From IMG/VR virus record IMGVR_UViG_3300043434_000752, positions 1 to 35,658 of that record: a DNA stretch of 35,658 bases; one strand, 5' to 3'. The first letter of the stretch is position 1, and each line of letters opens with the position of its first letter. The stretch is from a virus. Of the stretch, positions 15,697 through 21,870 are shown one piece after another. Position numbers and translations under genes: made by a program. Below the pieces are notes generated by a model, which made no database searches, had not been told where the DNA came from, and worked only from the letters and a program-made list of their open reading frames with translations.

Positions 15697-16170
15697 TTAA
15701 TCTTTGAGAATGTTCCATGTCTTCATTTTTTCATTGATTTCTTTTTCCAAAGCTCTATATCTATCACCTAACTCTTTGAGTTCAGCCCATTCAGCTTCCA
15801 ATTTGGGATTTGGTTCAAGTATGGCCAAACGCTGTTCTACTGTTTGCATCCAAGTTTTTAAACTTTTACCATTTATGTTAATGTCGGCTTCTTGGCCCTG
15901 TAATACCATTTTTCCGCTTTGGTTTAAAATATAAGGTGTGCCTGTGCCTGTGCCTGTTATTGTATGCGGTGTAGTAGCTGTCCAAATAGCATTAGTACCT
16001 GTGCCACTGGCAAGAACTCCAGTGGTGCCATTAAATCCTGCTGTGGTACTGGAATCAATACTGTAAGTATAACTTGGAGTAGCAGCACCATATGCTGTAC
16101 CCCTTGAACCCTTAATTGCAGCATTAGCTGGTGGTTTCATAATTTCCCATAAGTAATCATCATCTTCCAT
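15697..16170 (-). CDS. Putative virion/baseplate-associated protein (157 aa)
   Basis: A 157-residue two-part protein. The N-terminal 85 residues are Thr/Gly-rich (TAYGAATPSYTYSIDSSTTAGF, GTGTGTPYILNQSGKMVLQG), like a structural domain. The C-terminal part starts with GKSLKTWMQTVEQRLAIL and continues as a helix (ELKELGDRYRALEKEINEKMKTW), a coiled-coil motif widespread in T4-like phages, where similar proteins are called structural. It overlaps the DUF2452-like gene by 11 nt. Role in the virion is inference. Confidence 0.7.
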   Translation of the reverse strand: MEDDDYLWEIMKPPANAAIKGSRGTAYGAATPSYTYSIDSSTTAGFNGTTGVLASGTGTNAIWTATTPHTITGTGTGTPYILNQSGKMVLQGQEADININGKSLKTWMQTVEQRLAILEPNPKLEAEWAELKELGDRYRALEKEINEKMKTWNILKD

Positions 16171-16633
16171 CTACTTCTCTCCAAGTGTAATCACCCAACC
16201 ACTGTATGCGTTTAAGATATTCATAGTGTTGAGGTGGTGCTGTGGCCCAATCTTCAGGGCCCATTATGGCCAGTCTAGTTATGTTTTTAGCACTGTCCCA
16301 TATTAACCAATAGTACTGCCCGGGATACAATTTAAAGTCGTATACTGCTGCATGTACTGCATCTGTTAGATCTAATCTCTGTTTAATTTCTGCAGCCTGT
16401 TGTTGCAGTACTGTGACCAAGGCCATTATCCTGTCATACTCCTGACGAGCATGCATTCTGGCAGCATTGACCATTAGGTCTTTTTGCTCTGTAACTGGTA
16501 CTAGGTCAAAACTAGGTGCCGACGACTCAGTGCCATAGGGTGTAACATTGCGATTGAAAAAATGCACAAGGTCACCTTTGACATTAGCGTCAAAACTAGT
16601 TCTTCCTTTTGCTGTATTAGATTGTTCGGTCAT
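16160..16633 (-). CDS. DUF2452 family protein
   Basis: A 157-residue protein with the DUF2452 core: KDLMVNAARMHARQEYDRIMALV, LQQQAAEIKQRLDLTDAVHAAVYDF, GQYYWLIWD and YEYLKRIQWLGDYTW. The family is found in bacteria and phages and has no known function. Its ATG follows directly on the T run of the terminator at 16634-16658 and there is no Shine-Dalgarno, so how it is translated is unclear. It overlaps the next gene by 11 nt. Confidence 0.85.
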   Translation of the reverse strand: MTEQSNTAKGRTSFDANVKGDLVHFFNRNVTPYGTESSAPSFDLVPVTEQKDLMVNAARMHARQEYDRIMALVTVLQQQAAEIKQRLDLTDAVHAAVYDFKLYPGQYYWLIWDSAKNITRLAIMGPEDWATAPPQHYEYLKRIQWLGDYTWREVDGR

Positions 16634-16658
16634 AAAAAAAGCCTATACAAGTATAGGC
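16634..16658 (-). terminator. Rho-independent terminator after the outer-membrane protein gene
   Basis: On the minus strand GCCTATA / TATAGGC pairs with a 4-nt loop (hairpin 16641-16658) and runs into seven Ts (16634-16640). It is strong, and placed exactly between the beta-barrel gene and the ATG of the DUF2452 gene. Confidence 0.85.
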
Positions 16659-16682
16659 TCTTTTGTAGAGTTTGTCAACAGT

Positions 16683-17210
16683 TTAGAAACTAAAACCAAG
16701 TCCTAGACCAACTGCGTTTTCTTTGATGTCTTGATAGCTTTTGCTGAGATTCAAATTAACGCTGACATTCTTAGCAACTGGAACGCTGTAAGTAGCAAAA
16801 CCAACGGTTTGCTTGGTACGATTAGTTTCGGTTGAACCAACGCGAGTCTTTACACCAGCCATGGCAAAACCTGGACCAACGGGCATACCAGCAGTAGCGC
16901 CTACTAGGCCATAGTTGTAAGCATTGGTACCGTTGTCACGGCCAACACCAACAAATGGGGTAACCAAACCCAAGCTCTTACCACCAGTAACTTCCAGGCT
17001 GCTAAGAACACCACCACCGTTCAAACGGGCAGTGCGACTTTGAACGCCCAGTTGAATACCACTGACTTCAGTTCCTGCACGAACATATTGGGCAACACTG
17101 TTAGTACCGCCGGCACTTGCACTGACATGGTCAACATCAACGCTGACATAGTTAGCTGCAAAAGCAGAGCTGCCAACTGTAAGGGCTAGAATAGCTAGAA
17201 TTTTCTTCAT
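16683..17210 (-). CDS. Outer-membrane beta-barrel protein, exported
   Basis: A 175-residue protein with a signal peptide (residues 1-18, MKKILAILALTVGSSAFA). It has about eight amphipathic strands alternating with Gly/Asn turns (YVSVDVDHVSASAG, QYVRAGTEVSGIQLGVQSRTARL, TPFVGVGRDNG, VSVNLNLSKSYQ) and ends GLGLGFSF with a terminal Phe, the sorting signal for BamA-dependent insertion. This is a small OmpX-like or porin-like barrel. It might mask a receptor or block superinfection; this is inference. An AAGGA Shine-Dalgarno lies 8 nt before the ATG. Confidence 0.85.
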   Translation of the reverse strand: MKKILAILALTVGSSAFAANYVSVDVDHVSASAGGTNSVAQYVRAGTEVSGIQLGVQSRTARLNGGGVLSSLEVTGGKSLGLVTPFVGVGRDNGTNAYNYGLVGATAGMPVGPGFAMAGVKTRVGSTETNRTKQTVGFATYSVPVAKNVSVNLNLSKSYQDIKENAVGLGLGFSF

Positions 17211-17226
17211 TGTTTTTCCTTAAAAA

Positions 17227-17240
17227 AGTTATTTATTAGT
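17227..17240 (-). promoter_or_regulatory. Late-promoter-like element, repeated at 26811
   Basis: The 14-mer ACTAATAAATAACT (minus strand) contains an ATAAATA core like the T4 late promoter TATAAATA. An identical 14-mer lies upstream of the other short signal-peptide gene (26718). It is 17-30 nt before the ATG at 17210. Confidence 0.35.
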
Positions 17241-17248
17241 AATTTTAC

Positions 17249-17266
17249 TGATATAAAAATATCAGT
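17249..17266 (-). terminator. Stem-loop downstream of tRNA-Arg
   Basis: CTGATAT / ATATCAG with a TTTT loop and a TAAAATT tail on the minus strand. It is the likely end or processing site of the tRNA transcript; the lack of a clean T run lowers confidence as terminator. Confidence 0.5.
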
Positions 17267-17271
17267 TATCT

Positions 17272-17346
17272 TGGTCCGGCGTGCAGGAATCGAACCCACA
17301 TTCATCGGGTAGAAGCCGATTGTATTATCCATTATACTAACGCCAG
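17272..17346 (-). tRNA. tRNA-Arg (anticodon UCU), reads AGA/AGG
   Basis: A 75-nt cloverleaf on the minus strand. The acceptor 5' strand CTGGCGT pairs fully with ACGCCGG (one G-T), the D stem GTAT pairs with ATAC, and the anticodon stem ATCGG/CCGAT encloses CTTCTAC with anticodon TCT. The variable loop is short, the T stem is GTGGG/CCTGC around TTCGATT, and the discriminator is A with CCA encoded (17272-17274). It has its own promoter. tRNA-Arg(UCU) is the commonest tRNA in phages and serves AGA-rich late genes; this use is inference. Confidence 0.9.
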
Positions 17347-17353
17347 ATAATCT

Positions 17354-17383
17354 ATTATAACACAAAGCCTACCGTTGGGTCAA
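17354..17383 (-). promoter_or_regulatory. Sigma70-type promoter for tRNA-Arg
   Basis: TTGACC (17378-17383), 18-nt spacer, TATAAT (17354-17359) on the minus strand. The tRNA starts 8 nt after the -10 box, so the transcript would start at or next to the mature 5' end. Confidence 0.75.
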
Positions 17384-17426
17384 AGAATTTTGGTTATTTG
17401 TGTGTATGTCCATGCTAAATATTTAT

Positions 17427-18125
17427 ATGTTTAAACCAACTACCTTGTATATTAAAACACATAATCTTACTAAGTTAAAATATTTTGGTAAAACCACCAG
17501 AGATCCATACGTCTATAAAGGTTCCGGAACAGTTTGGTTACGCCATTTAAAAAAATACGGTGAAGACATTTCAACAGAAATTCTTGGATTTTTTACTGAT
17601 GAGGACTTATGTAAAAAGGCCGCCGTCGAATTTAGTATAAAAAATAATATAGTAGAATCTAAAGAATGGGCCAATTTAAAACCAGAGACTGGAAATGACG
17701 GTGGAGATACTTCGGCAACTGAAGGGTTTAAGAAATGGCTTCCAAAATTGTCAGAATACGGCAAGACTTGTAGATGGTGGAATAATGGAACAAAACAAAC
17801 TTTTAGGCCTGAACCACCGGATGCATCATTTGTGTTAGGAAGACTAAAATTTAATAACATTGGTGCAATATTAGGAGCAAAAATACAAAAAGAAAAAATT
17901 TGGGTCAACAACGGTACAAAAGAAATAATGGTTTTACCGACAAATATCCCAGAAAATTTTCAATTTGGTAGACTAACTTCTAAAGCATTTGCGGGTGGCA
18001 AAGGTAGACATTCTGCAAAAGGATCCCATTGGTGGAACAATGGGAGTCAAAACAAAATGGCAGTTAATAGCCCTGGCTTAGATTGGGTTAAAGGCAGATT
18101 AGTTAAACCCACTCAGATTCACTAA
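17427..18125 (+). CDS. GIY-YIG family homing endonuclease with WWNNG repeats
   Basis: The only plus-strand gene. It has a degenerate GIY-YIG head (TTLYIKTHNLTKLKYFGKTT, then YVYKGSGTVWLRHLKKYG), followed by three repeats of the W(W/V)NNG(T/S)...GRL type at about residues 115-142, 162-187 and 203-227. This architecture is typical of phage SegA/F-like free-standing homing endonucleases with small DNA-binding modules. I start at MFKPTT; a start nine codons earlier (17400) is possible. There is no Shine-Dalgarno. The 3' end overlaps the convergent metallophosphoesterase gene by 23 nt, and the opposite end abuts the tRNA promoter, as expected for an inserted mobile gene. Confidence 0.85.
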   Translation: MFKPTTLYIKTHNLTKLKYFGKTTRDPYVYKGSGTVWLRHLKKYGEDISTEILGFFTDEDLCKKAAVEFSIKNNIVESKEWANLKPETGNDGGDTSATEGFKKWLPKLSEYGKTCRWWNNGTKQTFRPEPPDASFVLGRLKFNNIGAILGAKIQKEKIWVNNGTKEIMVLPTNIPENFQFGRLTSKAFAGGKGRHSAKGSHWWNNGSQNKMAVNSPGLDWVKGRLVKPTQIH

Positions 18126-18975
18126 ACTTTACTTTTCCGTTAACTACAGAGTATCCTTGCACCTTAAATGATTTTGCCCGTTCTTCGTAGCCGACATAGC
18201 CTCTTGGATTACACATAATCCAAGTATTACCGATTTGATATTTAAATATATCATGTGTATGTCCGTGATGCCAGGCGATAATGTTTGGATGACGCTCAAT
18301 CAAGTCTTCCAAACTACTGCTGTAACCACCGTTCATATGATAGTCATCTTGATACTTTGGTTTAGTGCTGAGTCTGCTGGGACTGTGATGCGTTACCACA
18401 ACCACGGGCCTGTCTGCAAATTTATCAGCAATGTCACTGATGTACTGACGAGCCGCCATGTGATCTGCTTTGGTTTGTTCAGGAGTTAACTTGTAATACA
18501 AGTTTTTTTCCTTGTAGAAGTTTTGAATTACACGATAATCATTCATGCTGGATTTTAAGGTCCAAGCAGTAATTGGATCATTTTTATTCAAATCAGTCCA
18601 CAGTGTGGCACCTACTACAACGACATTGTCAATTTCGGTATATGACTTTTCCAACAGCTCAATGTTCTTAGGCAGCACACTTGCGAGATAGTCACGGGTC
18701 TTATCAAACCTACCACCATAGTGCTCGTGATTGCCCATAACATAAACAACACGATCATACTTGCTGCATTCTTCGTGAAAGAAACGAGTATAACGATCCG
18801 ACCGTTTGAAATTGCCGTTGGCAGGCCCGCCGGGATTCATGATGTTGTTAACATCATATTCGGCTTTAACATGTTTGGCTTCACAGACATCGCCCGAGAG
18901 AATTAAAACTTCTCCGCCAGGTAGTTCAAGGTCTGCAAACTCTAAGTGTAGGTCGCTGATAACAGAAAATTTCAT
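18103..18975 (-). CDS. Calcineurin-like metallophosphoesterase
   Basis: A 290-residue metallophosphoesterase with all signature motifs: D8-x-H10, G-D29, G-N82-H83-E, H196-H197 in VVVTHHSPS, and G-H239-T-H241. The fold uses a two-metal centre to hydrolyse phosphodiester or phosphomonoester bonds; substrates range from cyclic nucleotides to nucleic acids. There is no signal peptide, so it is cytoplasmic. The insertion with DLNKNDPITAWTLKSSMNDY is typical of phage relatives. It is preceded by a promoter at 19006-19034 and its last 8 codons overlap the plus-strand endonuclease gene. Confidence 0.9.
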   Translation of the reverse strand: MKFSVISDLHLEFADLELPGGEVLILSGDVCEAKHVKAEYDVNNIMNPGGPANGNFKRSDRYTRFFHEECSKYDRVVYVMGNHEHYGGRFDKTRDYLASVLPKNIELLEKSYTEIDNVVVVGATLWTDLNKNDPITAWTLKSSMNDYRVIQNFYKEKNLYYKLTPEQTKADHMAARQYISDIADKFADRPVVVVTHHSPSRLSTKPKYQDDYHMNGGYSSSLEDLIERHPNIIAWHHGHTHDIFKYQIGNTWIMCNPRGYVGYEERAKSFKVQGYSVVNGKVKFSESEWV

Positions 18976-19005
18976 TGGTCTTACTCAATTTGAATCTATG
19001 CCAAT

Positions 19006-19034
19006 ATTATAGCAGAATTGAGATATAGTTGCAA
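19006..19034 (-). promoter_or_regulatory. Sigma70-type promoter for the metallophosphoesterase
   Basis: TTGCAA (19029-19034), 17-nt spacer ending CTGC, TATAAT (19006-19011). A perfect TATAAATA T4-late-like box is just upstream at 19047-19054, so the gene could also be read late. Confidence 0.7.
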
Positions 19035-19055
19035 CTGGTTATATTATATTTATAA

Positions 19056-19081
19056 ATGAAAAAAGGCACCAAAGTGCCTTT
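19056..19081 (-). terminator. Rho-independent terminator after the HTH gene
   Basis: AAAGGCAC / GTGCCTTT 8-bp stem with a TTTG loop (19062-19081) running into Ts on the minus strand. It closes the single-gene unit 19100-19360. Confidence 0.85.
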
Positions 19082-19099
19082 GCAATTAATACCTAGGTA

Positions 19100-19360
19100 T
19101 TATAGACCCAGGGCCAAAGCACGATAGCCAGCAGCTACAACTTCGCGGCTAGGAGTTCCCAAACGGTACTCGGTAACACGAACACCGTTGCCTGCTTTGC
19201 GCTGGTTAGCGTATACAGCAAAGCCAGCATGACGAATGCGGCTGACTTCTGCGCTGGGGTTGCCAATGCTGAAACGCTTGGCGATTTGGCTAGCCGTCAT
19301 TGCTTCGCCGTTTTGCAAAGCATTAAGAAGTTTTTGAGTTTTAGATTCTTGTGAAAACAT
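19100..19360 (-). CDS. Small helix-turn-helix DNA-binding protein (86 aa)
   Basis: An 86-residue protein with a clear winged-helix/HTH pattern: SKTQKLLNALQNGEAMTAS, QIAKRFSIGNPSAEVSRIRHAG, a turn, then FAVYANQRKAGNGVRVTEYRLG as the wing. The C-terminus is Ala/Leu-rich. Such one-domain HTH proteins are common in T4-like phages; binding targets are unknown. It has its own promoter (19411-19439) and strong terminator, which suggests high early expression. An AAGGA Shine-Dalgarno lies 9 nt before the ATG. Confidence 0.85.
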   Translation of the reverse strand: MFSQESKTQKLLNALQNGEAMTASQIAKRFSIGNPSAEVSRIRHAGFAVYANQRKAGNGVRVTEYRLGTPSREVVAAGYRALALGL

Positions 19361-19410
19361 AATTTAAGTTCCTTTTAAAAGTTACTGCTTGTTATTAGCA
19401 GTTAAGATCT

Positions 19411-19439
19411 ATTGTATTGTAAAAGTTCATTAAGGTCAA
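19411..19439 (-). promoter_or_regulatory. Sigma70-type promoter for the HTH gene
   Basis: TTGACC (19434-19439), 17-nt spacer, TACAAT (19411-19416), leaving a leader of about 45 nt. Confidence 0.7.
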
Positions 19440-19449
19440 TACAGTTTGA

Positions 19450-19737
19450 TTAAAAAGCCACAAGCCGTTCAACCGAAGTGACATTCATTACTCGAAAACT
19501 ACGCCATTCGTTTTTATCCAGCACCCAAACAGACAGTGTTTCAGGTTTAGGTGCTTTTGGTTTTTTGTTTTCTACCACAGGCTGTGGTGGCAGTGCATCT
19601 GCTCTCAGTGTGCAGGGCATGGTGCGTTCAGTGCCGTCTACTTTGGTAAAAGTAATGTTAAGGTCTTGTTTCAGTGCGTCACGCAACCAAGCATTGCGTT
19701 GATCTACGGTATATTCGGTCCAGTTATCGGGTAACAT
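19450..19737 (-). CDS. DUF2693-like SH3-fold phage protein (95 aa)
   Basis: A 95-residue protein with the FTKVDGTERTMPCTLR signature of DUF2693, followed by a Pro/Lys linker (PQPVVENKKPKAPKPE) and a second strand set, LSVWVLDKNEWRSFRVMNVTSVERL. Many phage relatives are annotated as SH3 beta-barrel proteins without known role. It overlaps the upstream 37-aa ORF by 14 nt and ends the operon that begins with the promoter at 20986. Confidence 0.8.
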   Translation of the reverse strand: MLPDNWTEYTVDQRNAWLRDALKQDLNITFTKVDGTERTMPCTLRADALPPQPVVENKKPKAPKPETLSVWVLDKNEWRSFRVMNVTSVERLVAF

Positions 19738-19837
19738 ACATTTTCCTTAAAAGTTTTTTGATAGTTTCAAATTCAACATAAATGACTGTAATGAAGACTG
19801 CTGTTAAAATTAGCTTTAGCTGATCGTAAACATCCAT
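19724..19837 (-). CDS. Small membrane peptide (37 aa)
   Basis: A 37-codon frame with one hydrophobic helix (about residues 7-21, LKLILTAVFITVIYV) and a basic C-terminus (KKLLRK). Its ATG overlaps the TAA of the upstream gene (TAATG) and it ends inside the next gene, so it is coupled on both sides. Function unknown. Confidence 0.6.
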   Translation of the reverse strand: MDVYDQLKLILTAVFITVIYVEFETIKKLLRKMYVTR

Positions 19838-20064
19838 TACAAATACCTTACATTAAATTTGACAGTGGGGTAATATTGTTTGAAGTCTTTGATCCTTGTA
19901 CACAAGTAAATGGTATCTTCAACTTCATAAATCTTTGCCAGTTCAGGAGTTTTCAATGTCAAATTAATACAGGTATTTCTAGTCATTGGTCCCATGGCAT
20001 AACGCAACTGCATGCTGCTGTAGTCAGCCGCTACCAAATAAAACACTAGTAGGTACTCGGCCAT
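19837..20064 (-). CDS. Hypothetical phage protein (75 aa)
   Basis: A 75-residue protein with a hydrophobic N-terminus (MAEYLLVFYLVAADYSS) and Cys-containing strands (TRNTCINLTL, TIYLCTRI). The N-terminus could be a weak signal or anchor. Its start context TAATACACTATG has no Shine-Dalgarno and matches the context at 15447. Family not recognised. Confidence 0.7.
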   Translation of the reverse strand: MAEYLLVFYLVAADYSSMQLRYAMGPMTRNTCINLTLKTPELAKIYEVEDTIYLCTRIKDFKQYYPTVKFNVRYL

Positions 20065-20070
20065 AGTGTA

Positions 20071-20157
20071 TTACCCTAGGTTTATAACAATGGCTACAAT
20101 AGCATACAATGCAATAATGGCTAGCCACACATAATTTTTTAACTTATAATCAGTCAT
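20071..20157 (-). CDS. Single-helix membrane peptide (28 aa)
   Basis: MTDYKLKNY is followed by a 19-residue hydrophobic helix (VWLAIIALYAIVAIVINLG). The ATG lies within the end of the upstream 56-aa gene. The same frame is open upstream, but only through that gene. It resembles many tiny phage membrane proteins; role unknown. Confidence 0.55.
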   Translation of the reverse strand: MTDYKLKNYVWLAIIALYAIVAIVINLG

Positions 20158-20320
20158 GGCGTTTAGTTCCAAATCCCGCAAGCATAATAGCAGCAACTTT
20201 ACCATACCATTGCCTTGCTGATGCTTCGTCATCGTATTCAGGACTGAGTTCCACATTGTGGTCTTGGCTGTCTACCCAAATATAAACTTCGTCAAAGTCA
20301 TCGTAGATTAAAGTCATCAT
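20150..20320 (-). CDS. Small protein (56 aa), unknown function
   Basis: A 56-codon frame MMTLIYDDFDEVYIWVDSQ..., acidic at the start and ending KVAAIMLAGFGTKRHD. The ATG overlaps the TGA of the HFGVK gene, whose GGAG supplies the Shine-Dalgarno. No other frame covers this stretch. I do not recognise a family. Confidence 0.65.
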   Translation of the reverse strand: MMTLIYDDFDEVYIWVDSQDHNVELSPEYDDEASARQWYGKVAAIMLAGFGTKRHD

Positions 20321-20544
20321 TTAACTCCAAAGTGTTGTTTGATGATTCGTGCAGCCGATTCAGCATCCATTGGGAAAGGTTCTTGTCGCCATTTTAGCAG
20401 TTCATTAGCACATTCTGCCACAATCAACTCGGCGAACTTTTCTGCAAAGTATCGAGGTTGTTCGTCAAAGTTAGCACCCAGGTCTATTTGTTCCCAAGCA
20501 TAGGCTGCAGCCTGTTCAGCAAGTTTTTCAATTCGTTCGTTCAT
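20317..20544 (-). CDS. HFGVEE-array paralogue A (75 aa)
   Basis: A member of the array of small proteins that begin MNERI..LA.QA and end KQHFGVK, with the internal FAEKFAELIVAEC motif at about residues 33-45. Mostly helical and acidic. Its TGA overlaps the start of the 56-aa gene and its start overlaps the next paralogue by 4 nt. Function unknown. Confidence 0.8.
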   Translation of the reverse strand: MNERIEKLAEQAAAYAWEQIDLGANFDEQPRYFAEKFAELIVAECANELLKWRQEPFPMDAESAARIIKQHFGVK

Positions 20545-20735
20545 TCTTTAACTCCGAAATGTTCTTTCATTTCCATAGCCACTTCAACCATGCCATCATT
20601 CTCCAACTTATGGCAACATTCTTTCACAACCTTCTTGACCAATTCTTCCAAGTTCTCTCTTGCTCCGGAGGAGTCGATGAACCCTCCGTTGTAATACTCG
20701 GTCATGACCTCTTCGATCATTTCTTTTGTGTTCAT
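20541..20735 (-). CDS. HFGVEE-array divergent paralogue B (64 aa)
   Basis: A 64-residue helical protein starting MNTKEMIEEVMTEYYNGGF, with LEELVKKVVKECCHKL in place of the FAELIVxEC motif, ending MKEHFGVKE. It keeps the array's last residues and coupling (ATGA), but the N-terminal half differs, so it is a distant member. Function unknown. Confidence 0.75.
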   Translation of the reverse strand: MNTKEMIEEVMTEYYNGGFIDSSGARENLEELVKKVVKECCHKLENDGMVEVAMEMKEHFGVKE

Positions 20736-20736
20736 C

Positions 20737-20955
20737 TCATTCTCCTCGGATCATAACAATGGTCTTGCCAGCCATAGCAGGATACTTGGCGCGGTCTTCT
20801 TCGCTAGTGTAGTCAATAACATAGCAATCAGAGATATCCACAGGCTTCATAGCCATCCAAGTGTCGTAGCCCTTGCTCTCCTCGACACCACACTCGACTT
20901 CTGCGTCCTGGGGGAGTGTCTTCATCCATTCGATCATTTGTGCTACAGTTGTCAT
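20737..20955 (-). CDS. Conserved small phage protein (72 aa)
   Basis: A 72-residue protein starting MTTVAQMIEWMKTLPQDAEVECGVEE; the MIEWLKTLPQDA pattern is common in small phage proteins of unknown role. Its C-terminus is a beta hairpin (GKTIVMIRGE). It is the first gene behind the consensus promoter at 20986-21014. Confidence 0.8.
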   Translation of the reverse strand: MTTVAQMIEWMKTLPQDAEVECGVEESKGYDTWMAMKPVDISDCYVIDYTSEEDRAKYPAMAGKTIVMIRGE

Positions 20956-20985
20956 CGTCTGCCCCTTATTTCTTACTATGTGTAT

Positions 20986-21014
20986 ATTATAGCAAAAACA
21001 GGAATTATTGTCAA
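20986..21014 (-). promoter_or_regulatory. Consensus sigma70 promoter, 20955-19450 operon
   Basis: TTGACA (21009-21014), 17-nt spacer ending TTTTTGC, TATAAT (20986-20991). It matches the consensus perfectly. Confidence 0.85.
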
Positions 21015-21046
21015 ACCAAAAAAAAGTAGTACTTGAGTATTACTTT
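21015..21046 (-). terminator. Terminator of the HFGVEE array
   Basis: AAAGTAATAC / GTACTACTTT stem (one mismatch) with a TCAA loop and a run of eight Ts on the minus strand. The TAA stop of the upstream gene (21040-21042) is inside the stem. The next promoter follows at once. Confidence 0.75.
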
Positions 21047-21321
21047 TTAAGAATATCCCAAGCAAGGCCATGCCAGGGTTTGAAGCTAATGATAGAGCCC
21101 ATCCAAGTTTTGTGATTGGTTACAATTTCCCACCACTCCATTTCAGTGTCACGGTATACAATGCGAACATTTTTGCCGTAAAGTCTTTGAAAGTATTCGA
21201 GCACATTTTCGGCATCATTGGTAACTGTCATTATAGCATCGCCATTAGCGTCACAGTCATCCTCAATGAAAACAATATTGTGTTCTACATTGCGATCAAC
21301 TATATCAAATTTTGATCTCAT
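21040..21321 (-). CDS. Hypothetical phage protein (93 aa)
   Basis: A 93-residue alpha/beta protein (NIVFIEDDCDANGDAIMTVTND, YGKNVRIVYRDTEMEWWEIV) ending SFKPWHGLAWDILKK. It is the last gene of the array operon and is started from the GGAG in the preceding HFGVEE tail. It resembles small phage proteins with no known function. Confidence 0.7.
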   Translation of the reverse strand: MRSKFDIVDRNVEHNIVFIEDDCDANGDAIMTVTNDAENVLEYFQRLYGKNVRIVYRDTEMEWWEIVTNHKTWMGSIISFKPWHGLAWDILKK

Positions 21322-21449
21322 TCTTCAACTCCGAAATGTTTCTTGTATGTTTTAGGGAACCACTTTTCAAGAATATAAAAGTAAAGTTGAGCAATGTAGT
21401 AGAATGGTAGCAACCATATCCAACTATAACCAAACTTTGGGTCTTTCAT
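21318..21449 (-). CDS. Small membrane protein with an HFGVEE tail (43 aa)
   Basis: MKDPKFGYS, then a hydrophobic aromatic helix (WIWLLPFYYIAQLYFYIL), then KKHFGVEE. It lacks the MNERI...FAELIV part of the array proteins but keeps their exact last six residues and the CGGAGTTGAAGAATGA coupling. It looks like an unrelated ORF that captured the tail. Function unknown. Confidence 0.65.
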   Translation of the reverse strand: MKDPKFGYSWIWLLPFYYIAQLYFYILEKWFPKTYKKHFGVEE

Positions 21450-21694
21450 TCTTCAACTCCGAAATGCTTTTTCAAAACTTCACTTGCTTCGTACTCCAGG
21501 AATTCAATGTAATCCAAACATCCTACTTCGTCTTCCACCGTGAACCCTTTTACTAAATCCATACATTCCCGAACAATCAACTCAGCAAACTTTTCTTTGT
21601 TGAATTCATAGTACCTTGTTGTACCATTTTCATCTGACCATCCTTCCACAACAGTAGTGGCCTGTTTCTCAAATTCTTTAATTCGTTCGTTCAT
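21446..21694 (-). CDS. HFGVEE-array paralogue C (82 aa)
   Basis: MNERIKEFEKQATTVV...FAELIVRECMDLV...KKHFGVEE. The middle differs from its neighbours and is acidic. Starts and stops overlap adjacent ORFs by 4 nt. Function unknown. Confidence 0.85.
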   Translation of the reverse strand: MNERIKEFEKQATTVVEGWSDENGTTRYYEFNKEKFAELIVRECMDLVKGFTVEDEVGCLDYIEFLEYEASEVLKKHFGVEE

Positions 21695-21870
21695 TCTTCA
21701 ACTCCGAAATGTTTTTCAATCAAATCCATATCTTCGTTATGATTACATTGTAAGGAACATTCTAATACAACTAATCTAGTGTACTCAATCAAGAACACAG
21801 GGTCGTAGTAATGAAAGTTAGGACCTTGATCTTTAGCCGCTTCAGCAATTTCCCACATACGGTCGTTCAT
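21691..21870 (-). CDS. HFGVEE-array paralogue D (59 aa)
   Basis: MNDRMWEIAEAAKDQGPNFH..., VVLECSLQ in place of FAELIVxEC, ending IEKHFGVEE. It is shorter than the others. ATGA overlaps on both sides show it is part of the coupled array. Confidence 0.75.
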   Translation of the reverse strand: MNDRMWEIAEAAKDQGPNFHYYDPVFLIEYTRLVVLECSLQCNHNEDMDLIEKHFGVEE

